Source: Methanosarcina sp. MTP4
GTDB lineage: Archaea; Halobacteriota; Methanosarcinia; Methanosarcinales; Methanosarcinaceae
Assembly (NCBI RefSeq): GCF_000970045.1
Contig: NZ_CP009505.1
Span: forward strand, 2,814,808-2,878,807
Length of the DNA stretch: 64,000 bases
Direction of reading: 5' to 3'
The notes under the pieces are model-generated. The model ran no database searches and was not told the origin of the DNA. It saw only the letters and a list, made by a program, of their open reading frames with translations. A program made the position numbers and the translations under genes. Positions 9,132 through 17,630 of this stretch are shown piece by piece (positions within the stretch are counted from its first letter, which is position 1; every line of letters starts with the position of its first letter).

Positions 9132-9962
9132 ATGGATGAAAAATTCTACTCAAACATAAAGATCGTCGATTCTATTCAAAAAGACGGTTTCAAAGTCGAA
9201 ATTCTCGAATGCAACCACCTTAAAGGCAGTAAAGATGCAGCCCTCGCAGAAGACCTGTTCTATATACGGAATGCAGGTATGTCCCTGAAAATGGTCAAGG
9301 TGACCCTTGAAGACAGCGGACTTATTACCGAATCAGGGGCTCTCTATTTCCACAAAGGGTGTATCGACTGCGTGTCAAATATAGGAGGAGTTGGCGGACT
9401 TGCTAAAAAGTTGATCAAAAGCAAGCTTACCAGTGAGTCCACCTTCAAACCCATATACAAAGGGACAGGAGAAATCTTCCTTGAACCATCCTTTAGCCAC
9501 TACATCATCATGAACCTGGAAAACGAGTCCATAGTCGTGGACAAAGGGATTTTCTACTGCTGTGAACAGGGGATGGAAATCGGGGTAGCTTCCCAGAAAA
9601 ACCTCTCATCTGGACTCCTGGGAGGAGAAGGCTGGTTCCAGACCCAGATCAGCGGTACGGGTGCCGTGGTTCTCGAAATCCCAATCCCGATGGAAGAAGT
9701 GCTTAAATACGAACTTAATAATGAAAGAATCCAGGTTGACGGGAATTTCACCCTGCTTCGTTCAGGCGCTGTAGCCTTCAGTGTCCAGCGCTCAAGCAAA
9801 AAACTCCTCGGTTCCATGACAAGTGGAGAAGGCTTGCTCCAGACCTTCGAAGGCACCGGACATGTGTGGATCGCTCCAACCCAGCCCGTCTACAACCGCC
9901 TGAAATACAACGGAATTCCCCAGATGGGAAGCGCAGGAAAGAACATCGATAATTCGAGTTGA
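9132..9962 (+). CDS. AIM24 family protein
   Basis: The protein has 276 residues from the ATG at 9132, with GAGGT at 9121-9125; an in-frame TTG at 9126 overlaps the spacing. It matches the AIM24 (formerly DUF124) family: repeated beta-strand blocks with GMSLKMVK, GEIFLEPS, GIFYCCEQGMEIGV, GGEGWFQTQISGTGAVVLEI and GEGLLQTFEGTGHVWIAPTQP, which form the paired beta-prism fold. Homologs are widespread in bacteria and archaea and one is a yeast mitochondrial protein; the biochemical role in prokaryotes is not established. It is monocistronic, preceded by an AT-rich promoter with aactattttaatatatcaa. Confidence 0.85.
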   Translation: MDEKFYSNIKIVDSIQKDGFKVEILECNHLKGSKDAALAEDLFYIRNAGMSLKMVKVTLEDSGLITESGALYFHKGCIDCVSNIGGVGGLAKKLIKSKLTSESTFKPIYKGTGEIFLEPSFSHYIIMNLENESIVVDKGIFYCCEQGMEIGVASQKNLSSGLLGGEGWFQTQISGTGAVVLEIPIPMEEVLKYELNNERIQVDGNFTLLRSGAVAFSVQRSSKKLLGSMTSGEGLLQTFEGTGHVWIAPTQPVYNRLKYNGIPQMGSAGKNIDNSS

Positions 9963-10143
9963 ATTAAAAAAATCGTGAATAGTTAACCTGCTTAATTCTT
10001 AGTTTTTTTCTTTCATTTCTTTTTTTACATTTTGGAATTTTACAGATAAAACAGGCAGATTCGCTTCACTCTGCTGCTGGGGAGAACGCCGGAACCTGAA
10101 AAATGAAAAAAAATAGAAGCTCAATAAAAAAATAAAATCACTG
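9963..10143. other. intergenic region with T-runs and family A repeat copy 2
   Basis: T-rich tracts at 10003-10031 follow the AIM24 stop and probably end its transcript. A family A repeat copy (10045-10110: aggcagattcgcttcact, then gagaacgccggaacctgaaaaa) follows. The region lies between convergent genes. Confidence 0.45.
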
Positions 10144-10425
10144 TTATGTTTTTGACGGTACTTCTTCCATCTCCCGGTGGGCTTCCTTGATTTGATCGGC
10201 GGTGAATTTGTTTAACTTTACTGCACGTGCTTTACTGCGCAGGGACCCGGGAACAATTTTCAGGGCTCCCGCTTCACTCTCAGCATTAACTATAGCCCAG
10301 CCCATATGCACCCCGACCAGGCAGCCAAAATGATACTGTTCCAATACAGCAGGCCCCATCTCAAGCAATTCATCCAGAGCTCCCAGACACTCCTCCGCAG
10401 TGTGTGGGGACTCAATAAGATACAT
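10144..10425 (-). CDS. small conserved protein, probable alpha/beta-barrel fold, unknown function
   Basis: The protein has 93 residues from the ATG at 10425 (MYLIESPHTAEECLGALDEL); a GTG at 10446 would add seven residues. The alternating strand-helix-strand pattern, with FGCLVGVHMGWAIVNAESEAGA in the middle and a basic C-terminal helix (KARAVKLNKFTADQIKEAHR), suggests a small ferredoxin-like, dimeric alpha/beta-barrel-type fold. I recognise similar short proteins in other prokaryotes but know no function. It is monocistronic. Confidence 0.65.
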   Translation of the reverse strand: MYLIESPHTAEECLGALDELLEMGPAVLEQYHFGCLVGVHMGWAIVNAESEAGALKIVPGSLRSKARAVKLNKFTADQIKEAHREMEEVPSKT

Positions 10426-10753
10426 ATCCGTAATTTTTCCCTCCACTCTTGTTCATATTCCTGGTTTCGACAACCATTGACACACTGAGGTATCATTTTC
10501 AACTACGATGTTTCATCATATATAATTTCTGATTATATATTGAGGATTGAAATATTACTCTTTTCCAAAATCCAGTGATTGATGAAAAACTGAGACATGA
10601 AACGAAAATGGAAAAACAAAATGGAAAACAAAATGGAAAAACGAAATGAAAAATCGGAAGAGAGCGCAGCTTTTAATTTAGTTACATGATGTATATATTA
10701 TATAGACCACATATAAATAAACTTTAGTATAGCTTATTTAAATATTAGAATGT
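10426..10753. promoter_or_regulatory. divergent promoter region with a 12-13-bp tandem array
   Basis: The region holds four units of aaaatggaaaaac (10605-10655) and, nearer the serpin, TATA-like stretches in gtatatattatatagaccac and catataaataaac (10691-10722), about 30-60 bases upstream of the serpin ATG. No ORF was found. Confidence 0.5.
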
Positions 10754-12025
10754 ATGTGCAAAATAAAAATTACTTTTCTGGTATTTACTCTAACGTTGCT
10801 GTGTACAGGCTGCGTTGAAGATACGGCTGTAATTACGGAAAATACAATCAATGCGGACTCGGTTGAAGACTACGATATCGCGGCCGCAAACAATGCTTTT
10901 GCTTTTGACATGTATTCGCAGTTTGCGCAAATGGAAGCAGGGGAAGAAAGAAACGTCTTCTTTTCACCGCACAGCATATCGGCTGCCATGGCGATCTGTT
11001 ATGAGGGGGCTGAAAACACAACTAAAGAGCAGATATCAAACGTATTTTATTTCCCCACGAACAAAACGGTTTTGAAAGTTCGTTTGAAAGAGATGAACGA
11101 CGGGATCAATTCCGGAAGCGGCGATTACGAGCTTGAAACTGCAAATGCGCTCTGGGTTCAGGAAGGGTATCCCATAAAAGAAGCGTATGTTTTCAACGTG
11201 AAAAACTACTATGACGGCGAAGTGACAAATCTCGACTTTGTGGGAAAACCGGTTGACTCAAGAGACACCATCAACGAATGGGTCGAAGACAGGACCAATG
11301 ATAAAATAAAAGACCTGGTTCCGAAAGATTCGATTACGCCTGATACACGGATAATTATCACGAATGCTATTTACTTCAATGGAAAATGGGTGTATGAATT
11401 TGATAAGGAGATGACGGGCAAAAGAACTTTCTATCCGGCGAAAGGGGAAGAAATTCCTGTGGACATGATGTACATGTTTAAAAGTTTTAATTATGGTGAA
11501 AACTCAAAAGCAAAAATCATAGAACTTCCTTACAAAGGCAATGACTTATCCATGTACATTGTGCTTCCGAAAGACAACGACATTAAAGACTTTGAAACCG
11601 ATTTCACGGCAAACGATTATAAAAAACTTAAAAACGACATGGAATTAACGGAGGAAGTGAAGACTTCGATACCGAAATTTAAGTTTGGGACTAAAACCAG
11701 GCTTACCAATTCCCTAATTGAAATGGGTGTCGTGGATGCCTTTAACCCCAACCGGGCGAATTTTTCAGGAATTAGTGACGGGCAATTAGAAATATCCGAA
11801 GTGATTCACCAAACTTTCATAGATGTGCAGGAAGAAGGCACTGAAGCTGCCGCAGCAACAGAGGTCGAGATGGAGATGGGTATGGATTTCTCATGGGATT
11901 CCAAACCCAAGGAATTCAAAGCCGACCACCCGTTCATGTTCTTCATAGAGGACAAAAGGACAAATTGCATTCTTTTCATGGGGAAAGTTGAATACCCGGA
12001 GTATGAGGAAGCTGAAGGGCTTTGA
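10754..12025 (+). CDS. lipoprotein serpin (serine protease inhibitor)
   Basis: The protein has 423 residues. The N-terminus is a lipoprotein signal with lipobox LLCTGC, so the protein should be anchored on the outer face of the membrane. The rest is a full-length serpin: NVFFSPHSISAAMAICYEGA, TNAIYFNGKWVYEFDKEMT, LPYKGNDLSMYIVLP and the C-terminal DHPFMFFIEDKRTNCILFMGKV. The hinge EEGTEAAAAT (360-369) matches the inhibitory consensus, so this should be an inhibitor rather than a non-inhibitory serpin. Counting from the hinge puts P1-P1' at about Gly376-Met377, with Met375 and Met377 as near alternatives, pointing to chymotrypsin- or subtilisin-like targets. The secreted subtilase about 2.3 kb upstream is an obvious candidate partner. 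Confidence 0.93.
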   Translation: MCKIKITFLVFTLTLLCTGCVEDTAVITENTINADSVEDYDIAAANNAFAFDMYSQFAQMEAGEERNVFFSPHSISAAMAICYEGAENTTKEQISNVFYFPTNKTVLKVRLKEMNDGINSGSGDYELETANALWVQEGYPIKEAYVFNVKNYYDGEVTNLDFVGKPVDSRDTINEWVEDRTNDKIKDLVPKDSITPDTRIIITNAIYFNGKWVYEFDKEMTGKRTFYPAKGEEIPVDMMYMFKSFNYGENSKAKIIELPYKGNDLSMYIVLPKDNDIKDFETDFTANDYKKLKNDMELTEEVKTSIPKFKFGTKTRLTNSLIEMGVVDAFNPNRANFSGISDGQLEISEVIHQTFIDVQEEGTEAAAATEVEMEMGMDFSWDSKPKEFKADHPFMFFIEDKRTNCILFMGKVEYPEYEEAEGL

Positions 12026-12143
12026 AGCCTGTAATAGAAAAAGTAACTGAAATAGGACTTACGCAGTTGAACCCAAAACCAGAAGCAGAAAAACTGCTGA
12101 GTTTTTGGATTTCAAAACCCTCTCTTCCTCCTTTTTGGCTTTC

Positions 12144-12218
12144 AGGAAAAGCCTTCCGCTTCGCTTCATTCTCCTGACGATGAAGACACAGGTACCCGAA
12201 AAGCAAACCGAAAAAGCC
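12144..12218. repeat. dispersed intergenic repeat, family A, copy 3
   Basis: The segment reads aggaaaagcc, ttccgcttcgcttcattctc, gaagacacaggtacccgaaaagcaaaccgaaaaa. It has the same order of blocks as the copies at 2191-2262 and 10045-10110 and lies between the serpin and the first HEAT gene. Confidence 0.45.
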
Positions 12219-12289
12219 CAACGACAATACCTTTAATAAAAATCCCGCTCAACTATGGATAAGGAGATAAAAAGGGACACAGGAAATAG

Positions 12290-13417
12290 TTGGTGGGAAT
12301 CTTGGTAGACCAATCAGGCATACACGATAAAACCTTCAGCTTGAGCGCAGATGAAAGAATCGATGCCCTGGAACAGTTCAGAGCCAGTTTTGAATCATTT
12401 CCGGATCGACAGCAGGTTTTTGATGACCTTTTAAGGCTCTGTTCCGATGAAGATGAAACTGTACAGGAAAAGGCAATTAATGCCCTTGAAGCCGTTTTTC
12501 CTCTTGTGCCTGATAGGAAAAAAGCCTGGGAAGAGCTTGCAGGACTTGTAAAATCGGTTTCGGTGCCGGAAACCGTCAGATGGGAGATCATCAACGTCCT
12601 TCCATCAATATTTCCACAAGTTGCGGACATGAAACAGGTCTGGACGGAACTGATCGAAATAACTGCTTCTGAAGACAGCCGTGTGCAGGAAAAGGCAGCT
12701 TCTTATCTTGAAACGGTTTTCCCGGAACTTTCGGAAAAGGAGAGGGAAGAAGCCTGGAAAGACTTTCTGGGGCTGATAGGGACGGAGAACCAGGCAACCT
12801 GGAAAGCTACTGTTTTGTCCCTTGTTTCTTCATTTGCCTATGTCCCGGACAAAAGGAGAGCCTGGGACAAACTCCTCCGGTTAACCGGAAAAGAAAGCAC
12901 TTATGCAAGAGAACAAACGATGGAAGCTCTCATTTTGCTTTTTCCCTCCATGCCGGACAAAACAAAGGTCTGGGCGGATTTTACAGCCCTTGCGGGGAGC
13001 AAGTATGAAAATGTCCGGGAAATGGCATCGGATGCACTGATTTTGCTATACCCCTACCAGGAAGACCGGGAGAAAGTCTGGGATGACCTGATCAGACTTG
13101 CACGAAAGGGAGATAACTATGTACGGGGAAGTGCTGCAGACATCCTGGCACGGATCTTCCACCAGCAGCCTGATGGCGAAAAAGTCAGGGAAGACATCAA
13201 GAGCCTGGCAGGGGAAAGATATGACTATATTGTCCAGAGGGCTTTAGAGGTGCTGGGGCCTGACTATCCCCAGCTTTTCGAAGCACAGGACCCGATTGAG
13301 GAGCTTTACAAGCTTGCGAGGGAAAAGGCTCCTTATGCAAAATGGAAAGCTGCCAGCGGCTCCGAGGTTGGGGATTCCCGGAAAAAAAGCGACAGCTCCC
13401 TTCAAGATGAAGAATAA
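12290..13417 (+). CDS. HEAT-repeat protein, apparent 5' frameshift
   Basis: The product is about 375 residues from a TTG at 12290 (GTG 12293 and TTG 12302 are alternatives). It is built almost entirely of units of about 39 residues with the pattern PDKxxAWxDLLRLxxxEDxxVRExAxxALxxLFP, a HEAT-type solenoid, ending in a Lys/Ser/Asp-rich tail. Its first 60 residues are clearly paralogous to the gene at 14682 (HDKTFS, ERI, ASFES, PDRQQ). In the paralog the match extends further upstream through NSWWEQLIDQD. Here that extension lies in another frame from an ATG at 12255 and hits TAG at 12306, one base short of alignment. The gene may have been longer at the N-terminus. Its function is unknown; a protein-binding scaffold is inferred. 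Confidence 0.75.
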   Translation: MVGILVDQSGIHDKTFSLSADERIDALEQFRASFESFPDRQQVFDDLLRLCSDEDETVQEKAINALEAVFPLVPDRKKAWEELAGLVKSVSVPETVRWEIINVLPSIFPQVADMKQVWTELIEITASEDSRVQEKAASYLETVFPELSEKEREEAWKDFLGLIGTENQATWKATVLSLVSSFAYVPDKRRAWDKLLRLTGKESTYAREQTMEALILLFPSMPDKTKVWADFTALAGSKYENVREMASDALILLYPYQEDREKVWDDLIRLARKGDNYVRGSAADILARIFHQQPDGEKVREDIKSLAGERYDYIVQRALEVLGPDYPQLFEAQDPIEELYKLAREKAPYAKWKAASGSEVGDSRKKSDSSLQDEE

Positions 13418-13498
13418 GAGGGGGGAAAGAAAAGGGAGAAGAAGAAAAGATAAGGAACAAATGGTACAGAACAAAAGTAGTAAGTAGTAAGCTGAAAG

Positions 13499-14287
13499 TC
13501 AGATTTCCGTTATCTCTCTGGACATGCCCCGGTAGTACGCAAAGAGGTCTTCTCCCCAGCGCAGGCCTTCGGGTTCAAAACACAAAATATCATTGTCATG
13601 GTCGTATGTCCCATTGTTGTAGAAAAGGCCAAGAGAAAGGAAGCAGTTCGTCACCGCACTTGAAAGCAGCATTTCTTTTTCATACACATAGAGCCGGGTG
13701 TTGTTCAGGCTCAGGAACTGCTCAATTTCAGGCCTGAATTCCGTCCTCATCCTTTCAAAAACAGGCTCAGTCACAATAAGGGAAACATCGATGCCTCTCT
13801 CTGCAAATTCCAGAAACATTTTCGGGTATAGTGGATGGAGAAAAGGGGAGATGCCTTTAACGAATTCCGATTTTGCAATGTTTTCCACGAATTCCGTGTG
13901 AGGGGAAAACATATTACTCTTATCAAGTGGGCTGGCAAAAGTGGAATGTTTAAGTTCGGAAATTCTATTTAATAGATCGGGGGGTATTCCTTCAAGCCTG
14001 TGATTATTCCAGAAATCATGTTTATTTTCAAATGATTCTAAAGTATCGACCAGCTCCCGCATATTTTCAGCTATTGTCTCCCCGATGAGTGTCAAACCGT
14101 ATTTATTATCCTCCCGGTACAGGAGATGTCTCTCTTTAAGTATTTTTATCTGCGGCTGAACCGATGTAGAACTGTAATTCAGGGAATTTTCGATTTCTTT
14201 AATGCTTTTCGGACCTTCCCTCAACAACAGAAGAACTTTTTCCCTTTTCTCGGAAAGAAAAACAAGATCAAGAAGGGAGGCTTCCAT
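13499..14287 (-). CDS. winged-helix transcriptional regulator of the FilR1/DUF1724 family
   Basis: The protein has 262 residues. An ArsR-like winged helix lies at about 1-85 (LLREGPKSIKEIENSLNYSSTSVQPQIKILKERHLLYREDNKYGLT). A linker and the family's conserved C-terminal ligand-binding-like domain follow, with FENKHDFWNNHRLEGIPPDLL, FVKGISPFLHPLYPKMFLEF, and CFEPEGLRWGEDLFAYYRG at the end. The family is abundant in Methanosarcinales, where members act as gene-specific regulators; the signal bound here is unknown. The gene lies between and opposite to the two paralogous HEAT genes, so control of one of them is possible but unproven. Its promoter region is AT-rich with taattattgaattattatatatgaagg. 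Confidence 0.85.
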   Translation of the reverse strand: MEASLLDLVFLSEKREKVLLLLREGPKSIKEIENSLNYSSTSVQPQIKILKERHLLYREDNKYGLTLIGETIAENMRELVDTLESFENKHDFWNNHRLEGIPPDLLNRISELKHSTFASPLDKSNMFSPHTEFVENIAKSEFVKGISPFLHPLYPKMFLEFAERGIDVSLIVTEPVFERMRTEFRPEIEQFLSLNNTRLYVYEKEMLLSSAVTNCFLSLGLFYNNGTYDHDNDILCFEPEGLRWGEDLFAYYRGMSREITEI

Positions 14288-14681
14288 TCAGGTATCCTCA
14301 TAATTAATATTGAATTATTATATATGAAGGATACATCTTTCATTATTTATAGATTTTACTAAATTTTATTGTTTTCATCTCTTATTCCATAAAGCAGAAA
14401 GCTTCCATGCGGATTGTGAATTATAGTCCCAAACATAAAAATTTACACTTACTTTATAAGCACGGAAGACACGGAACGTACGGAAGGATTGTGCCCCTAT
14501 TTCCGTTATCCGTGTTTTCCGTGATTTCTGTGGTTAAACTTCACTTGAGACTGATGAAGGAATTTGGGGCCTTGACTATAAAATATTGTGAATCCGAAAA
14601 CTATGAATCAAGGAATTTTTTAAAAATAAAATCAATACCTTTAATAAAACTCCCACCAACTGTTTTACAAGAAGTAGTAAG
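14288..14681. other. intergenic region with inverted-repeat element and duplicated promoter
   Basis: The region contains an inverted-repeat element at 14461-14538 (listed separately). The segment caatacctttaataaaactc at 14633-14652 is nearly identical to caatacctttaataaaaatc upstream of the other HEAT gene (12228-12247) and provides a TATA-like element for the downstream gene. Confidence 0.5.
14461..14538. repeat. dispersed inverted-repeat element, copy 1
   Basis: The left arm has repeated cacggaa blocks (cacggaagacacggaacg) and the right arm the complementary ttccgtgttttccgtgattt, with about 25 bases between. It can fold into a long imperfect hairpin. A second copy lies in reverse orientation at 24288-24374, with the conserved centre aaggattgtg and conserved outer edge gtttaaccac. 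Confidence 0.75.
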
Positions 14682-17057
14682 TTGGAAAGAAAGGAAACGG
14701 AAAAACTGGATAGTAAAAAAAAGAACTGGGAAAGAAAACCTGGAAAAAAACGGAAAGGAAAAAGGAACAGTTGGTGGGAACAGTTGATTGACCAGGACAT
14801 CGTACACGATAAAACTTTCAGCCCCCTTTCAAGCGAGCGAATCGAGGCTATGGGACAGCTAAGTGCTTCTTTTGAATCGGTTCCTGACAGGCAACAGGCT
14901 TTTGAAGACATGCTCAGGCTCTCTTCCGATAAGTGCGATGAAGTAAGGGAAAGCGCAGTTTCCTCCCTTTCAACCGTTTTTTCGAAGCTTCCGGAAAGCG
15001 GCAAAATCCAGGCATGGGAGAGGTTCATAAACCTCACGGCTTACCCTTCCGAGAAAATATTAAAAGCCGCAGTCCAGGCCCTAGTTTCTACTTTTCCACA
15101 CAACTCGAATAAGGAAAATGCCTGGGAAGACCTTATGGAACTGGTAAACTCAAATTCCAGCCTGGAAGATGTCCGCACTGGAATTATCCGTTCGCTCCCC
15201 ACCCTTTTCCTCCACATTCCAGACAGGAAAAAAGCTTATTCGGACCTCGTGCACCTGGCTGAAAAGGAGGACAGCGATGTGCTGAGGGAGCTTATAGAAA
15301 ACCCTGATTCAATCAATCCGCAATTCCCTGAAGAAGATCTGGAAAAGGACAGGAAAGAATGTGAAGAAAAGGGAAAAATAAGTGAAGAAAAGAGCAGGAA
15401 AGAATGTGGAGAAAAAGAGAGTATAGAAGAGGGAAGGAAAGAAAGTGAGAAAAAACTAATAGGGAAGAAAAAATCAGAGAAAAAAGAAGTTGGAAAACCT
15501 GAAAGATTTCATGATTACGAACCATCTTCCGAAAAAGCAGGGGCTTTTGAAAGAGCCAGATGCCTGCGAAAAGATGCCGCAGAGTTCTCTGCCGGATCAT
15601 ATCCCGCCAACCTGCCGGATAAAAAAGAAGTTGTTGCCGAACTTATCCGCCTGAATTCGGACCCCGACCCCTTGGTACGGAGAGGGGCAATGGACTCTCT
15701 GCTTGCCCTTTATTCCCGGAGGACGGGGAAAATGCAGGACATCTGGGGGGAGCTCCTTGAAAGGACGAAGGACGGGGACAGCGCTGTCAGGAAAGAGACT
15801 GCCGAACTGCTGGCCCATGTGCTGCCCGGGGTTGAGGAAAAAGCAGGGGTCTTTTTCGACCTAGTCCACCTGGCTTCAGGGCAGGATACCCAGCTCCGGA
15901 AGAGGGCAGCGGAACTTCTCTCCGGGGCTTTTTCCCATGCTGAAGACAAAAAAAGGGCCTGGGGAGAACTTGTCAGGCTTGCTTCCTCCGAGGACAGGGA
16001 AGTCCGGAGGGGAGCTGCAAAAGCCCTTGCCCCGGCTTATCCCGAGGTCCCCGATAAAGGGAAAGCCTGGAAGGACCTGGTCCGGCTTTCAGGGTACAGC
16101 GACAGTTTTGTGCAGAGGGCTGCAGCCCGGACCCTTACGCCTGCCTTTTTTCATGTGCCGGATAAAACCGGAGCCTGGAGGGACCTGCAGCTGCTTATCG
16201 AGGACCCATACACCTATGTCAGGAAGTATGCCTTCCGGACCCTTGCCAGGGCTTCCCTCTGGCGTTCGCTTAAGGCAGAAAATGAGGCTACATACATTTA
16301 CGGGCTGAAAGAGGCTGCGGGTTATTTTAAGGAAGCCTCGGAAATTCCCTTCGAAGGCGACACTCCCGAATTTTACCGGCCCTTTTACGAGGCCTACCTC
16401 TACATAATTGTCAGCGACCGGCCTTTAGAAAAAGCCAGGCTTGAGACCAAACTCTACCTTTCTAAGGCAGCACGGGAAGCAAGAGACCTTGAAGAAAAAC
16501 GGAAGCTGCTCGACAAAGGTGAAAAGTTCGCCGAACTTCTCCAGGCTGCGGGAAAACTCAGTCCCGAAGACCTGCCTGCCCGGAAAAAACTGCTTGAGAC
16601 CTGCATCCGGGAGTTTGACAGGGCAACGGAGCTCTTTAAGAACACCGAAGAAGAGGCGATTACTGCAAAGAAAATTGTGAAAAAAGAATACCCGAAAATC
16701 GGGAAAGTGCTCCTTGAACAGAAGCTAAAAGAGACCCTCTCCGGGATCCGGTACAAAGCCAGGATCACCTGCCTCAAGGCAAAAGGGACCCCTGCCGAAA
16801 ACCTGGCGTGCACGGTCAGCCTGAAGGTGAGAGGATGGAAGTTCGAAGCCCTTGAAAAAGACCGGAAGGAGCTGGACAGGCAGCTTGAGTCCCTGCTTAA
16901 CGTCCTCAGGAGCAAAATCCCCTTTGTGCCTGAAAACATGTACATCTTCGAGAAAATTGAAGACATCCGGCAGGAAGAAGATTTGCTTGAACGCTACAAA
17001 AAAGTTGCAAGGCTCGTGAGCCTTATCCCAGGAGCCAGAATGCCTTCAAGGAAATGA
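14682..17057 (+). CDS. large HEAT-repeat protein with charged linker and helical C-terminal domain
   Basis: The product is about 791 residues from a TTG at 14682; no ATG or GTG gives a comparable length. The N-terminus (1-40) is very rich in Lys and Trp/Asn (RNSWWEQLIDQD). HEAT-type repeats fill about 45-215, a low-complexity Lys/Glu linker spans about 216-280, and a second array of about six repeats (PDKxxAWxDLVRLxSxxDxxVRRxAAxxLxPAF) spans about 290-525. The last 265 residues are a long helical, partly coiled-coil domain with no repeats. It is paralogous to the 12290 gene across the first solenoid and the promoter. The architecture suggests a scaffold joining two solenoids to a helical effector domain. 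I do not recognise a named family. Confidence 0.8.
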   Translation: MERKETEKLDSKKKNWERKPGKKRKGKRNSWWEQLIDQDIVHDKTFSPLSSERIEAMGQLSASFESVPDRQQAFEDMLRLSSDKCDEVRESAVSSLSTVFSKLPESGKIQAWERFINLTAYPSEKILKAAVQALVSTFPHNSNKENAWEDLMELVNSNSSLEDVRTGIIRSLPTLFLHIPDRKKAYSDLVHLAEKEDSDVLRELIENPDSINPQFPEEDLEKDRKECEEKGKISEEKSRKECGEKESIEEGRKESEKKLIGKKKSEKKEVGKPERFHDYEPSSEKAGAFERARCLRKDAAEFSAGSYPANLPDKKEVVAELIRLNSDPDPLVRRGAMDSLLALYSRRTGKMQDIWGELLERTKDGDSAVRKETAELLAHVLPGVEEKAGVFFDLVHLASGQDTQLRKRAAELLSGAFSHAEDKKRAWGELVRLASSEDREVRRGAAKALAPAYPEVPDKGKAWKDLVRLSGYSDSFVQRAAARTLTPAFFHVPDKTGAWRDLQLLIEDPYTYVRKYAFRTLARASLWRSLKAENEATYIYGLKEAAGYFKEASEIPFEGDTPEFYRPFYEAYLYIIVSDRPLEKARLETKLYLSKAAREARDLEEKRKLLDKGEKFAELLQAAGKLSPEDLPARKKLLETCIREFDRATELFKNTEEEAITAKKIVKKEYPKIGKVLLEQKLKETLSGIRYKARITCLKAKGTPAENLACTVSLKVRGWKFEALEKDRKELDRQLESLLNVLRSKIPFVPENMYIFEKIEDIRQEEDLLERYKKVARLVSLIPGARMPSRK

Positions 17058-17200
17058 AAGGGTTCCGGACGGGAAACCCAAACTTTTCAAATACGGCAGC
17101 TATGAACCCCTGAAGTTGTCAACCCCTACCTTGAAATTCCTGCCAGCCTTCCCGCCTCCATTCAATTGATTTTATATCCGATCCCGTCAATCCCTTTTTT

Positions 17201-17515
17201 ATGTACGGGGCAGACATAAAAATGACTGTGGAAGACTTCGAACTTGCAAAACCCCCGCTCTCGAAAAAATTCATCAAACAGGCTTTTGAAAAATACGAAG
17301 TACAGCACATAGCTCACTTCGGGGGAGAAATGTTCTATGTCGCGGGAACGGACTCTGAACCCATTATTCCCATTTATACCGATGCCACCTACCCCCCGGA
17401 GATCGAACTGATCTTCGATTTCATGGCCCGGGAACGGATCCGCATGATAAGGTATGAAAAAGGGGTCATCTACCGGACCGAAATCCCGAAAATCCCGGAC
17501 TCAAATGGACCTTAA
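17201..17515 (+). CDS. small conserved hypothetical protein
   Basis: The protein has up to 104 residues from the ATG at 17201; a second in-frame ATG at 17222 (MTVEDFELAKPPLSKKF) may be the true start. It is a soluble, mixed-composition protein with FIKQAFEKYEVQHIAHFGGEMFYVAG and IYTDATYPPEIELIFDFMARERIRMIRYEKG. No motif is recognised. It lies downstream of the large HEAT gene after a 143-bp gap that contains a TATA-like ttgattttatatc. Confidence 0.6.
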   Translation: MYGADIKMTVEDFELAKPPLSKKFIKQAFEKYEVQHIAHFGGEMFYVAGTDSEPIIPIYTDATYPPEIELIFDFMARERIRMIRYEKGVIYRTEIPKIPDSNGP

Positions 17516-17573
17516 ACCGGAAGAACCAAATCGCTTTTTTTCTTTTGTTCTGGTTATTTATAGTTTTATCACG

Positions 17574-17597
17574 ATATTAAATATAATAAATACAGAT
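17574..17597 (+). promoter_or_regulatory. probable promoter of the DUF4177-like gene
   Basis: atattaaatataataaatacag forms an archaeal TATA-like box about 45 bases upstream of the start at 17631, and GAGGGGG at 17620-17626 provides the ribosome-binding site. Confidence 0.5.
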
Positions 17598-17630
17598 TGT
17601 GTTTTATCGCTAACGGAAGAGGGGGTTAAG

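Noticed and set aside
17454-17630. N-terminal extension of the DUF4177-like gene
   Set aside because: The extension overlaps the previous gene and passes through a TATA-like promoter; GAGGGGG before 17631 supports the short protein.
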